DNA of 6,916 bases from the NCBI GenBank assembly GCA_964536375.1, contig CAZHXF010000075.1, forward strand, positions 1 to 6,916, read 5' to 3'. Of the stretch, positions 1-6,835 are shown in pieces. Position 1 is the stretch's first letter. Each line of letters begins with the position of its first letter. Origin of the DNA: Desulfuromonas sp964536375. GTDB lineage: Bacteria > Desulfobacterota > Desulfuromonadia > Desulfuromonadales > Desulfuromonadaceae. The notes beneath the pieces were generated by a model, which did not search any database, was not told where the DNA came from, and saw only the letters and a program-made list of their open reading frames with translations. The position numbers and the translations under genes are program-made.

Positions 1-42
1 TGCGCGAGAGTGACGACCTTTGTGGCGATAGCGGAAGATTAG
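1..42 (+). CDS. Possible 3' end of the upstream gene (mshK expected by synteny)
   Basis: Reading from base 1, frame 1 is open for 13 codons and ends in TAG at 40-42. The peptide CARVTTFVAIAED alternates hydrophobic and polar residues, as a closing beta strand would. In MSHA loci the gene before mshL is normally mshK, a small protein, so this may be its last strand. Frame 3 is also open, to a TAA at 66-68, but uses rarer codons (AGA, GGA, AGG) and is less convincing. The fragment is too short to identify by sequence; the call rests on gene order. If correct, 61 AT-rich bases separate it from mshL, and I see no convincing promoter or terminator in them. Confidence 0.3.
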   Translation, partial: CARVTTFVAIAED

Positions 43-90
43 TATTAATCAGGAACAATAATCGTTAAAAATAAGCAGTTTTAAGCAAAT

Positions 91-96
91 GGAGAG
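91..96 (+). promoter_or_regulatory. Ribosome binding site of mshL (decides the start)
   Basis: GGAGAG lies 7 bases upstream of the ATG at 104, an ideal Shine-Dalgarno arrangement. The longer frame would begin at the ATG at 89, but that codon overlaps this site and has no purine-rich motif upstream of it. The site therefore favours translation from 104. Confidence 0.75.
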
Positions 97-103
97 AAAT
101 AAG

Positions 104-1816
104 ATGGCGAAAATCTGGACCATAACAAAGCGGTGTATGCCGCTGCTGCCATGCTTGCTGGCGTTGACGCTGTTAACCAGCTGTAGCGCCAGTCGGTCTC
201 AGGTAGATGCAGCAGGTAGCAGACTGGATGACGCTAAATTGTTGGTGCACTTGCAGCACAACAATATTGCCGATTCTGCAGCTCCGGCTATGCCCGTACC
301 CAGTGAAATACAACAGGCATTGCTGCCACCGCTGGTTCCAGATGCGTTTGCTATTCCTGAAACACGTTTTGACGTGGTAGCTGATGGCGTAGAGGCGAGT
401 GCTTTTTTTGCCGGTCTGGTCGCTGGCAGTTCCACCAACATGGTTATTCATCCCGGGGTTACGGGCACCATCAGCCTGCGCCTGAAAAGTGTTAGCCTGC
501 CCGAGGTACTGGATGTGGTGCAGCAGGTCTATGGCTATCACTATCGGCCCACAGTTGGGGGCTATCAAATTTTGCCTAACGATATGCAAACCCGTATTTT
601 CGAAGTTGATTATTTAACCCTGAAGCGTAGCGGTACCTCAATGACGCGGGTTAGTTCCGGTCAGGTTTCCGACGGTACCAGCGACTCATCTGATAGCTCT
701 AGTACTGACAGCAGCAGTAGTTCTTCTTACGATGGCACTTATGGCAGTCAGATTACGACCAAGTCTGATGTGGATTTTTGGCCCAATTTTCAACAAACCC
801 TGGAGCAGTTAATCGGCACCGAGGACGGGCGCAAAGTTATTGTGCAACCACAAGCCGGTTTGGTGGTGGTGCGCGCTCTGCCCCGTGAGCTGGATATCGT
901 CACCAATTATCTCCAGCAAACTGAGGGTACGTTGCAGCGTCAGGTGATTCTCGAAGCAAAAATTATTGAAGTTGAGCTCAGCGATGGTTTCCAAACTGGT
1001 ATCAACTGGGGTTCCCTAGTGCATAATGGTACTAATCTGGCGCGCGTCGGTCAGGTTGGGGGCGGTACCAGTATCAGTGGCGGTCTTAGCGAGATTTCCG
1101 GCGGTTATACCAATTTAGACCCGGAAAATCCGTCAGCTATCAGTGGCCTGGTGTCCTCGGCTTTTGGCGGGGTATTCTCAGCAGCGGTGGAACTGGATGA
1201 TTTTCAAGCTTTTATTGAAGCGGTGAAAACCCAAGGTGATGTTCAGGTGCTGTCGAGCCCGCGGGTTTCCACCCTGAATAACCAGAAAGCGGTAATCAAA
1301 GTAGGTACCGACGAGTTTTTTGTTACCGATATTTCCAGTGACACCGTCACCGGGACTACCACTACCACCACTCCCGATATAACTCTGACGCCATTCTTCT
1401 CCGGTATCGCTCTTGATGTCACCCCACAGATCAGCGCTGGTGGCGCGGTAACTCTGCATATACATCCTACAGTAAGTGAGGTGGTGGATCAGACCAAGGT
1501 TATTACCGTCAGCGGGCAAGAACAGTCGTTACCGCTGGCTTTCAGCAGTGTGCGTGAGTCTGACACCATCGTGCGCGCTCGCAGTGGTCAGGTGGTGGTT
1601 ATCGGCGGGTTGATGAAAAATTCTACTACGACTGAGACTGCCTCGGTGCCACTGCTCGGTGATATCCCCGGTATTGGGTGGCTGTTCCGTCACCAGAAGG
1701 ATGTTGCTCGCAAAAGTGAGCTGATTATTTTGCTCAAGCCGCAGGTGGTAATTCAGGATCAGGATTGGGCCCAAGATGTTGAACAAACACGCCAGCGTAT
1801 GAGCCGATTGTTGTAG
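104..1816 (+). CDS. mshL: MSHA pilus secretin MshL, outer-membrane lipoprotein
   Basis: This is the outer-membrane channel through which the MSHA pilus is extruded, a GspD/PilQ-family secretin. From the ATG at 104 it is 570 residues. The N-terminus is a lipoprotein signal peptide with lipobox LTSC, so the lipidated cysteine is residue 27. Residues of about 85-165 form an N-terminal secretin domain (FDVVADGVEASAFFAGL onward). A Ser/Asp-rich low-complexity loop follows at about 184-208, then a second N-domain at about 220-275. The C-terminal secretin domain begins near QVILEAKIIEVEL. It includes QVLSSPRVSTLNNQKA, a Thr run followed by TLTPFFSGIALDVTPQIS (typical of MshL), and the secretin signature VVVIGGLMK / SVPLLGDIPGIGWLF / ELIILLKPQVV near the end. 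The gene is intact and of usual length. mshM follows after 10 bases. An alternative start at 89 would add five residues. Confidence 0.95.
   Translation: MAKIWTITKRCMPLLPCLLALTLLTSCSASRSQVDAAGSRLDDAKLLVHLQHNNIADSAAPAMPVPSEIQQALLPPLVPDAFAIPETRFDVVADGVEASAFFAGLVAGSSTNMVIHPGVTGTISLRLKSVSLPEVLDVVQQVYGYHYRPTVGGYQILPNDMQTRIFEVDYLTLKRSGTSMTRVSSGQVSDGTSDSSDSSSTDSSSSSSYDGTYGSQITTKSDVDFWPNFQQTLEQLIGTEDGRKVIVQPQAGLVVVRALPRELDIVTNYLQQTEGTLQRQVILEAKIIEVELSDGFQTGINWGSLVHNGTNLARVGQVGGGTSISGGLSEISGGYTNLDPENPSAISGLVSSAFGGVFSAAVELDDFQAFIEAVKTQGDVQVLSSPRVSTLNNQKAVIKVGTDEFFVTDISSDTVTGTTTTTTPDITLTPFFSGIALDVTPQISAGGAVTLHIHPTVSEVVDQTKVITVSGQEQSLPLAFSSVRESDTIVRARSGQVVVIGGLMKNSTTTETASVPLLGDIPGIGWLFRHQKDVARKSELIILLKPQVVIQDQDWAQDVEQTRQRMSRLL
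653..727 (+). other. Ser/Asp-rich low-complexity loop inside MshL
   Basis: About 25 codons encode mostly Ser with Asp, Thr and Gly, between the two N-terminal domains of the secretin. Mixed AGC, AGT, TCT and TCA codons are used, so this is an amino-acid bias and not a simple nucleotide repeat. It probably forms a flexible periplasmic loop. Similar loops at this point are common in MshL/PilQ-like secretins, and their length varies. Confidence 0.6.
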
Positions 1817-1826
1817 GCGCTATTAA

Positions 1827-2741
1827 ATGTATATAGATCATTTTCGCTTTGCTGAGCGCCCCTTCTCTCTGACACCGGATACCGGCTATTATTACAATCA
1901 CTACAGTTGCCAAGAGGCGATGAATGTGGTTGTGGTCGCCTTGGAAAACGGCGAGGGTATCGTTAAGATAACTGGCGAAGTTGGCACCGGAAAAACCATG
2001 ATGTGCCGCAAGTTGCTCAACGATCTTCCCGATGACATGGTTACTGTTTATCTGCCCAATCCGTTAATGGAAGCGCAGCAATTGTATCGCGCGGTGGCGC
2101 AGGAGCTGGGGCTTGAATCGGCTGCAGATGTTTCTGTTGCCGACCTGCTGAATCAGTTGAACACGCGTTTGATAAATCTCAGTGCATCAGGGCGGCGGGT
2201 GGTGGTGTGTGTGGACGAAGCGCAATCCATGCCGACGCAAACCCTGGAAGCGTTGCGCTTGCTGAGCAATGTAGAAACTGAAAAACGTAAGTTGTTGCAA
2301 ATTGTGTTGTTTGGTCAACCAGAACTGGATCAGCGCCTAGCTCAGGACGACTTACGCCAACTGCGTCAACGGATTGGTTTTGCTTACGCCCTGAATATTC
2401 TTGATTTTAATAACTGTCAGGGTTATTTACATCACCGCCTACGTATGGCTGGCTATCGCGGTGCGCCACTATTTACTAAAGGGGCTGAGCGTTTATTGTA
2501 TCGAGCTGCTCATGGGGTGCCGCGCCTGATAAATATTCTGGCACATAAATCTCTGATGGCTGCCTACGGACGTGGGCTGCATCAGGTTTCGCGTCGCCAG
2601 GTAAAGGATGCCATAGCAGACACTGATGGTGTTGATACCCCTAATTATTGGTTGCGAATTGCCGTTGTTGGTCTTGTTGTAATTCTCGCCTATTATGGTG
2701 GGATTGAAACCGCGCACCATTTTTTGGATAAAAACCCATGA
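1827..2741 (+). CDS. mshM: MSHA biogenesis ATPase MshM (ExeA/GspA-like AAA+ protein)
   Basis: A 304-residue AAA+ ATPase of the ExeA/GspA family. In type II secretion ExeA works with ExeB on the cell wall to let the secretin assemble; MshM is thought to do the equivalent for MshL, which is inferred here. The start MYIDHFRFAERPFSLTPDT is the family N-terminus. Walker A is GEVGTGKT at 50-57, Walker B is VVVCVDEAQ at 125-133, a sensor-like strand LLQIVLFGQPEL is at 156-167, and GVPRLIN near 230-236 is the usual sensor II region. Residues of about 275-291 (from YWLRIAVVG) form one hydrophobic segment, then a short tail, so the protein is probably anchored to the inner membrane. There is no peptidoglycan-binding domain after it, unlike ExeA. 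The ribosome binding site is weak (AGGCG overlapping the mshL stop), suggesting translational coupling to mshL. The stop overlaps the mshN start as ATGA. Confidence 0.92.
   Translation: MYIDHFRFAERPFSLTPDTGYYYNHYSCQEAMNVVVVALENGEGIVKITGEVGTGKTMMCRKLLNDLPDDMVTVYLPNPLMEAQQLYRAVAQELGLESAADVSVADLLNQLNTRLINLSASGRRVVVCVDEAQSMPTQTLEALRLLSNVETEKRKLLQIVLFGQPELDQRLAQDDLRQLRQRIGFAYALNILDFNNCQGYLHHRLRMAGYRGAPLFTKGAERLLYRAAHGVPRLINILAHKSLMAAYGRGLHQVSRRQVKDAIADTDGVDTPNYWLRIAVVGLVVILAYYGGIETAHHFLDKNP
2738..2741 (+). other. ATGA stop/start overlap coupling mshM and mshN
   Basis: The mshM TGA (2739-2741) and the mshN ATG (2738-2740) share bases. Upstream of the ATG there is only a weak GGAT. This layout usually means terminating ribosomes restart on the next gene, which keeps the two partner proteins in proportion. 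Confidence 0.7.
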
Positions 2742-3871
2742 GCCTGATAAACCAAATGTTGAAAGATCTTGAGGCTCGTCGCCAACAGCAGGACAATCCA
2801 AATGCTCAGACGTTTGCGGTTGCCCCCTGTTACCAAAAGCCGCAGCGTAATGGTGTGTTGCTGGTCGTGGGCATAGTGACGCTAATTGCCAGCGTTGGAT
2901 TGGCTGGATGGTGGTATTTGAACCGCCAAGATCAAGTGCTGCTAAGCACAGTGGCGCAAGTTGCATCATCAGCAAATTGTGCAACTGCAGCAGTAACAGG
3001 GCAACCTGTTGTTGCTGCCACACAAGAACCAGTGTCTGCGCGTACAGAGCCAAGTGCTGCGGTGGTGGAGGTGTCACAACCTTCAACGGTGGAGGCACAG
3101 CCCGAGCTTAAACCAGAAGCCGTGGCCGTAGCGCCAGTGCTTGCTGCGATTCTTGCGCCCGAACGCGGAGCACAAACGGTCGCGTCCCAACTTGTTGCAC
3201 CAGTGATCGCGCCAGCGCTAGTATCCAAGTTAGCCGAGCCGATCAGTACTAAGCCAGCTGCCGCGGTACAAGTTTCTCAGGCAGTGTCGGTTCCAGCGCA
3301 GGCTCAGCAGATACGGGTGCAGGCCCAGCGCATGTTAGATCAGCACCAGTATCCTGCGGCAGTAAAACTGTTACAACGGGCGATCACTATGGCGGGAGCA
3401 ACCCCGGTGCAGTGGCACCAGCTTGCCGTGGGTTATTTGCAGGCGCGGCAATTGGCAGCAGCTTGTCGCGTCGTCGATAGCGGATGTCAACAGTACCCCA
3501 ACGATGTTTCATTGCGGGTGCTTCAGGCACGCTTATTGCTCGAAACTGGCAATAAACATCAGGCCTTAGCCGCGCTGCAACTGATTGAGCCAGCTCCGGT
3601 TGTTGCGACTGCCAGCGCATACTATGCTCTGCTGGCAACAGTGCAGCAGCAAAGTGGTGATTATTTAGCTGCGCAAAAAAACTATGCATTACTTACCGGA
3701 ACATTCCCCCAACGGGGTGAATGGTGGATTGGTCGCGCTATCTGCGCCGATCAATTAGGTCAAATAAACGCTGCTACGGTCAATTTTCATCAGGCGCTAC
3801 GCTGTCCACAGTTGCAGTCACAGCTCAAACAATATGCACTGCAACAATTGCAGCGCTTAGCTAAGGGGTAG
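2738..3871 (+). CDS. mshN: MSHA biogenesis protein MshN, single-pass membrane TPR protein
   Basis: A 377-residue bitopic inner-membrane protein. The first residues, MSLINQMLKDLEARR, are the hallmark of MshN and are shared with GspB/ExeB-like proteins. A transmembrane helix covers about 39-60 (GVLLVVGIVTLIASVGLAGW), giving a short cytoplasmic N-terminus and a periplasmic remainder. Residues of about 70-186 are an Ala/Val/Pro/Gln-rich linker of low complexity. Residues of about 190-375 form roughly five degenerate TPR helix pairs, starting near 192, 225, 257, 293 and 327, for example QYPAAVKLLQRAI and GQINAATVNFHQAL. The TPR part is probably a protein-binding platform in the periplasm. Its pairing with mshM mirrors exeA-exeB, so a role in secretin placement or stability with MshM is likely but inferred. 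mshE starts 2 bases after the stop. Confidence 0.9.
   Translation: MSLINQMLKDLEARRQQQDNPNAQTFAVAPCYQKPQRNGVLLVVGIVTLIASVGLAGWWYLNRQDQVLLSTVAQVASSANCATAAVTGQPVVAATQEPVSARTEPSAAVVEVSQPSTVEAQPELKPEAVAVAPVLAAILAPERGAQTVASQLVAPVIAPALVSKLAEPISTKPAAAVQVSQAVSVPAQAQQIRVQAQRMLDQHQYPAAVKLLQRAITMAGATPVQWHQLAVGYLQARQLAAACRVVDSGCQQYPNDVSLRVLQARLLLETGNKHQALAALQLIEPAPVVATASAYYALLATVQQQSGDYLAAQKNYALLTGTFPQRGEWWIGRAICADQLGQINAATVNFHQALRCPQLQSQLKQYALQQLQRLAKG
3863..3868 (+). promoter_or_regulatory. Ribosome binding site of mshE within the end of mshN
   Basis: AAGGGG ends 5 bases before the mshE ATG at 3874 and lies in the last sense codons of mshN. Translation of mshE is therefore likely linked to that of mshN. 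Confidence 0.6.
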
Positions 3872-3873
3872 AC

Positions 3874-5580
3874 ATGGTTGTGCGTAAGAAAATCCGCATT
3901 GGCGATCTGCTGGTTTCTGAAGGTATTATCACTGAAGAGCAGCTGATGTTTGCGCTGAAAACTCAAAAGTCAACTGGGTCTAAACTTGGTCATACCCTTA
4001 TTGAATTTGGTTGTATCACCGAAGACAGCCTGCTGGAGTTTCTATCCAAGCAGTTACAGATTCAGCAGGTTGATCTACGCCATTTTAATTTTGATGAGAA
4101 AATTGTCAAATTGATACCGGAAACATTAGCGCGCCGCTTTCGGGTGGTGGCACTAGTACGCGAGTCTGCCGGGGTGTTGATCGGCATGGCTGATCCTACC
4201 GATATTTTTGCCCAGGATAAATTGGAATCGATACTCGCGGAAAATATTGTTCCAGCTATAGTGCGCGAGGCAGATCTGTTACGCGCTCTGGATAATGTTT
4301 ACCGTCGTACCGATGAGATCGAAAATATTGCCGAAGAGCTCGGCGAAGAACTGTCACAGACCGATTTTAACCTAGCCGACCTGCTACCCGATAGTCAGCT
4401 CGAAGATGCGCCGGTAGTGCGTCTATTACAGACTTTGTTTGAAGATGCGGTACAGGTGGGCGCCTCTGACATCCATATTGAACCGGATGAGAACGTGTTG
4501 CGTATCCGGCAACGTATTGATGGGGTATTGCACGAGCAGGTGATGAAGGAAAAACGCATTGCGGCAGCGCTGGTATCCCGCCTGAAGCTGATGAGCGGTT
4601 TGGATATCTCCGAGCGACGCCTGCCCCAGGATGGGCGCTTTAACATCCGCGTTAAAAATAAAAGTATCGATATCCGCCTGTCTACCATGCCGTTGCAATA
4701 TGGCGAGGCAGTCGTTATGCGCCTTCTTGATCAATCCGGCGGCTTGCTAAGGCTGGAACATATCGGTATGCCCGAGCATATCATGCAGATGTTTCGGCGT
4801 TATATTCATCAGCCCCACGGTATCGTGTTGGTAACCGGACCTACGGGCAGTGGTAAAACTACCACCCTATACGGTGCGCTTAACGAATTAAATAAAGCGG
4901 AAAAAAAGATTATTACTGTTGAAGATCCGGTGGAGTATCGCTTGCCGCGCATTAATCAGGTGCAGGTAAATAGCAAAATCAATCTCACTTTTGCCGGGGT
5001 GTTGCGCACGGCTCTGCGTCAGGATCCCGATATCGTTATGGTGGGGGAGATTCGTGATCAGGAAACTGCCGAAATTGCTTTGCGCGCGGCAATGACCGGT
5101 CACCTAGTGTTGTCCACTTTGCATACCAACGATGCTATCAGTACCGCTTTACGGCTGCTGGATATGGGCGCAGAAGGTTATGTTGTTGCTAGTTCCTTGC
5201 AAGCGGTATTGGCGCAGCGCCTGGTGCGGCGCGTATGCGATAGTTGCAGCAGCACCGATAACCTCAATGCCCAGATGATTAGCTGGTTGCATGGTTACTT
5301 TGGAACCGATGCGCCGCTGCCGGTATTTAAGCGCGGCTTAGGCTGTACCCAGTGCAATAACACTGGCTATCGTGGTCGTATCGGGGTGTTTGAGCTGTTG
5401 CAGATAGATATTGCCCTTGCCGATGCGCTACGTCGCAATGATAGTGGTGATTTTGCCCGCTTGGCCAGGGAGCAGAAAGGGTTTACCTCGTTAGCTGATT
5501 GTGCCATGGAGTTTGCTCGTCAGGGGGTAACCAGTATAGAAGAGGTGGTGCGTATTTCGGGGCAAATTGAACAGGATTAA
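3874..5580 (+). CDS. mshE: MSHA pilus extension ATPase MshE with c-di-GMP-binding MshEN domain
   Basis: A 568-residue hexameric assembly ATPase of the GspE/PilB family. It works in the cytoplasm at the pilus base and turns ATP hydrolysis into pilin addition through MshG. The N-terminal MshEN domain carries two copies of the c-di-GMP motif: RIGDLL to Q at residues 8-31 and KLGHTL to Q at 37-60, separated by exactly five residues. The N2 domain includes QVGASDIHIEP at about 194-204. The C-terminal motor has Walker A GPTGSGKT (322-329), Asp box ITVEDPVEYRL (347-357), Walker B IVMVGEIRD (387-395) and His box GHLVLSTLHTND (409-420). Four cysteines, C455/C458 and C491/C494, form the zinc-binding site of this family. 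All key residues are present, so it should be an active, c-di-GMP-responsive enzyme. The His box and tetracysteine pattern fit an extension ATPase and not a PilT-type retraction ATPase. mshG follows after 22 bases. Confidence 0.96.
   Translation: MVVRKKIRIGDLLVSEGIITEEQLMFALKTQKSTGSKLGHTLIEFGCITEDSLLEFLSKQLQIQQVDLRHFNFDEKIVKLIPETLARRFRVVALVRESAGVLIGMADPTDIFAQDKLESILAENIVPAIVREADLLRALDNVYRRTDEIENIAEELGEELSQTDFNLADLLPDSQLEDAPVVRLLQTLFEDAVQVGASDIHIEPDENVLRIRQRIDGVLHEQVMKEKRIAAALVSRLKLMSGLDISERRLPQDGRFNIRVKNKSIDIRLSTMPLQYGEAVVMRLLDQSGGLLRLEHIGMPEHIMQMFRRYIHQPHGIVLVTGPTGSGKTTTLYGALNELNKAEKKIITVEDPVEYRLPRINQVQVNSKINLTFAGVLRTALRQDPDIVMVGEIRDQETAEIALRAAMTGHLVLSTLHTNDAISTALRLLDMGAEGYVVASSLQAVLAQRLVRRVCDSCSSTDNLNAQMISWLHGYFGTDAPLPVFKRGLGCTQCNNTGYRGRIGVFELLQIDIALADALRRNDSGDFARLAREQKGFTSLADCAMEFARQGVTSIEEVVRISGQIEQD
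3895..4053 (+). other. MshEN tandem c-di-GMP-binding motif in MshE
   Basis: This encodes two 24-residue motifs of the form [RK]-[LI]-G-x2-L ... L-x2-x-L-x2-Q, joined by the five-residue spacer KSTGS. The first has R8, G10, L12, L24, L28 and Q31. The second has K37, G39, L42, L53, L57 and Q60. The pattern and spacing match the MshEN family known to bind c-di-GMP in Vibrio cholerae MshE. Lys in place of Arg in the second copy is conservative. Confidence 0.85.
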
Positions 5581-5588
5581 CGCTAGGT

Positions 5589-5595
5589 TAAGGAG
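5589..5595 (+). promoter_or_regulatory. Ribosome binding site of mshG
   Basis: TAAGGAG sits 7 bases before the ATG at 5603. It is among the strongest Shine-Dalgarno sites in the window, so mshG can start independently of mshE. Confidence 0.75.
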
Positions 5596-5602
5596 TTAAA
5601 CC

Positions 5603-6835
5603 ATGCCCAATTATACATATACGGCACGCCGTCCCAATGGCGAACAGGTTGCTGGCGAGGCGGAACTTAGTTCCACTGCTGCCGTTGCAGCTCAGTTGGC
5701 AGAAAACGGTTTAATTCCCGTACAGATTAAATTGGGCGCTGCCACCAAAGCTAAAAGCGCGGGTATAACATTGAACCTGAATTTTGCCATGCGAAAAAGG
5801 AAGGTACGTACTGATGATCTGATTTTGTTCTGTCGCCAGATGTACGCTCTTACCCGCGCCGGGGTGCCGATGATGCGTGCCCTGCAGGGCTTGATCGAGT
5901 CGGCGCAAAATCCAACCTTTAAAGAGGCGTTGGCTGGTGTAGTAGACAGTCTGGAGTCCGGACGCGAGTTGTCCAACGCCATGGCGGCTTATCCGCATGT
6001 TTTCCCCACACTGATGACGCGTATGGTGCAGGTTGGTGAGAACAGTGGTAAATTAGAACAGTCATTCGAGCAACTTGCCACCTATCTCGAATTTGAAAAA
6101 ATGACTCGCGAACAGGTCAAAGCGGCGATGCGCTACCCGACCTTTGTTATTATAGCCATCAGCATTGCTATGGCGATTCTGACCCTATTTGTTATCCCCA
6201 CCTTTAAGAAGGTGTTTGCCGGGTTTGGTGCCGAATTGCCTTTGCCCACGCGGATTATTATGGGGCTTTCCGAATTTGCCGTCGCTTATTGGCCGTATAT
6301 ATTAGTGCTAATGTTTGCTACGTCATTTGGAGTGCGCCGTTATGTAGCCACCGAGCGTGGCCTATGGCAGTGGGATCGTTACAAACTGCGCTTGCCAGTC
6401 GTGGGCTCAATTTTGATGCGCTCGACCCTGGCTCGTTTTGCCCGCTCCTTCTCTATGGGTTATGGTAGTGGTGTGCCGCTAGTGCAGGCGTTAGGTTATA
6501 CTGCCCGCGCCATAGAAAATAGCTATATCGGCGGGAAACTAGATGAGATGCGTAATCATTTGGAGCGCGGCGAGAGCCTGACCCGCAGTGCTGCCTCGTT
6601 GCAGATATTCACGCCGCTGGTGTTACAGATGCTCGCCGTAGGCGAAGAGACCGGTTCCATAGAAGATATGTTGTTAGAGGTTGCCGGATTTTACGAACGC
6701 GAAGTGCAATATGAATTGAAAAATTTAACCAGTGCTATTGAGCCGATATTGATCGTGGCTATCGGCGGTATGGTGCTGGTGCTGGCCTTAGGGGTATTCT
6801 TACCCATGTGGAATTTGGGCAGTATGATGAAGTAA
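5603..6835 (+). CDS. mshG: MSHA pilus inner-membrane platform protein MshG (GspF/PilC family)
   Basis: A 410-residue polytopic protein at the core of the inner-membrane machine. It links the MshE motor to pilin subunits leaving the bilayer. The N-terminus MPNYTYTARRPNGEQVAGE is typical of the GspF/PilC family. Two T2SF domains follow. The first spans about 74-197 (DLILFCRQMYALTRAGVPMM, then LMTRMVQVGENSGKLEQSF). The second spans about 277-399 (LARFARSFSMGYGSGVPLVQAL, then LVLQMLAVGEETGSIEDML). Their matching GE-xx-G motifs show the internal duplication. Membrane helices lie at about 180-200, 228-245 and 380-402, the usual three-helix topology. Length and motifs are normal and the frame is complete. 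It is the last gene in the window; its stop is followed by a palindromic repeat in place of a closely packed next gene. Confidence 0.95.
   Translation: MPNYTYTARRPNGEQVAGEAELSSTAAVAAQLAENGLIPVQIKLGAATKAKSAGITLNLNFAMRKRKVRTDDLILFCRQMYALTRAGVPMMRALQGLIESAQNPTFKEALAGVVDSLESGRELSNAMAAYPHVFPTLMTRMVQVGENSGKLEQSFEQLATYLEFEKMTREQVKAAMRYPTFVIIAISIAMAILTLFVIPTFKKVFAGFGAELPLPTRIIMGLSEFAVAYWPYILVLMFATSFGVRRYVATERGLWQWDRYKLRLPVVGSILMRSTLARFARSFSMGYGSGVPLVQALGYTARAIENSYIGGKLDEMRNHLERGESLTRSAASLQIFTPLVLQMLAVGEETGSIEDMLLEVAGFYEREVQYELKNLTSAIEPILIVAIGGMVLVLALGVFLPMWNLGSMMK

Noticed and set aside
43..90. Promoter in the AT-rich gap before mshL
   Set aside because: TAAAAA near 66-71 could pass as a -10 box, but no matching -35 element is present at proper spacing, and mshL is normally co-transcribed with upstream msh genes.
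2493..3098. 201-residue reverse-strand frame over the mshM/mshN junction
   Set aside because: It lies antisense to two well-supported genes and is rich in Leu, Gln and Pro because it mirrors the biased MshN linker. No domain is recognisable.
2908..3111. + strand 67-residue frame inside mshN
   Set aside because: It is a Cys-rich out-of-frame reading of the Ala/Val-rich linker and has no start signal.
89..6835. Type II secretion or type IVa (PilQ/PilB/PilC) operon
   Set aside because: The secretin, ExeA-like, TPR, ATPase and platform order, together with the MSLINQMLKDLE and MshEN signatures, is specific to MSHA. Type II operons have gspC-O order, and pilB-pilC are normally next to pilD, not to a secretin.
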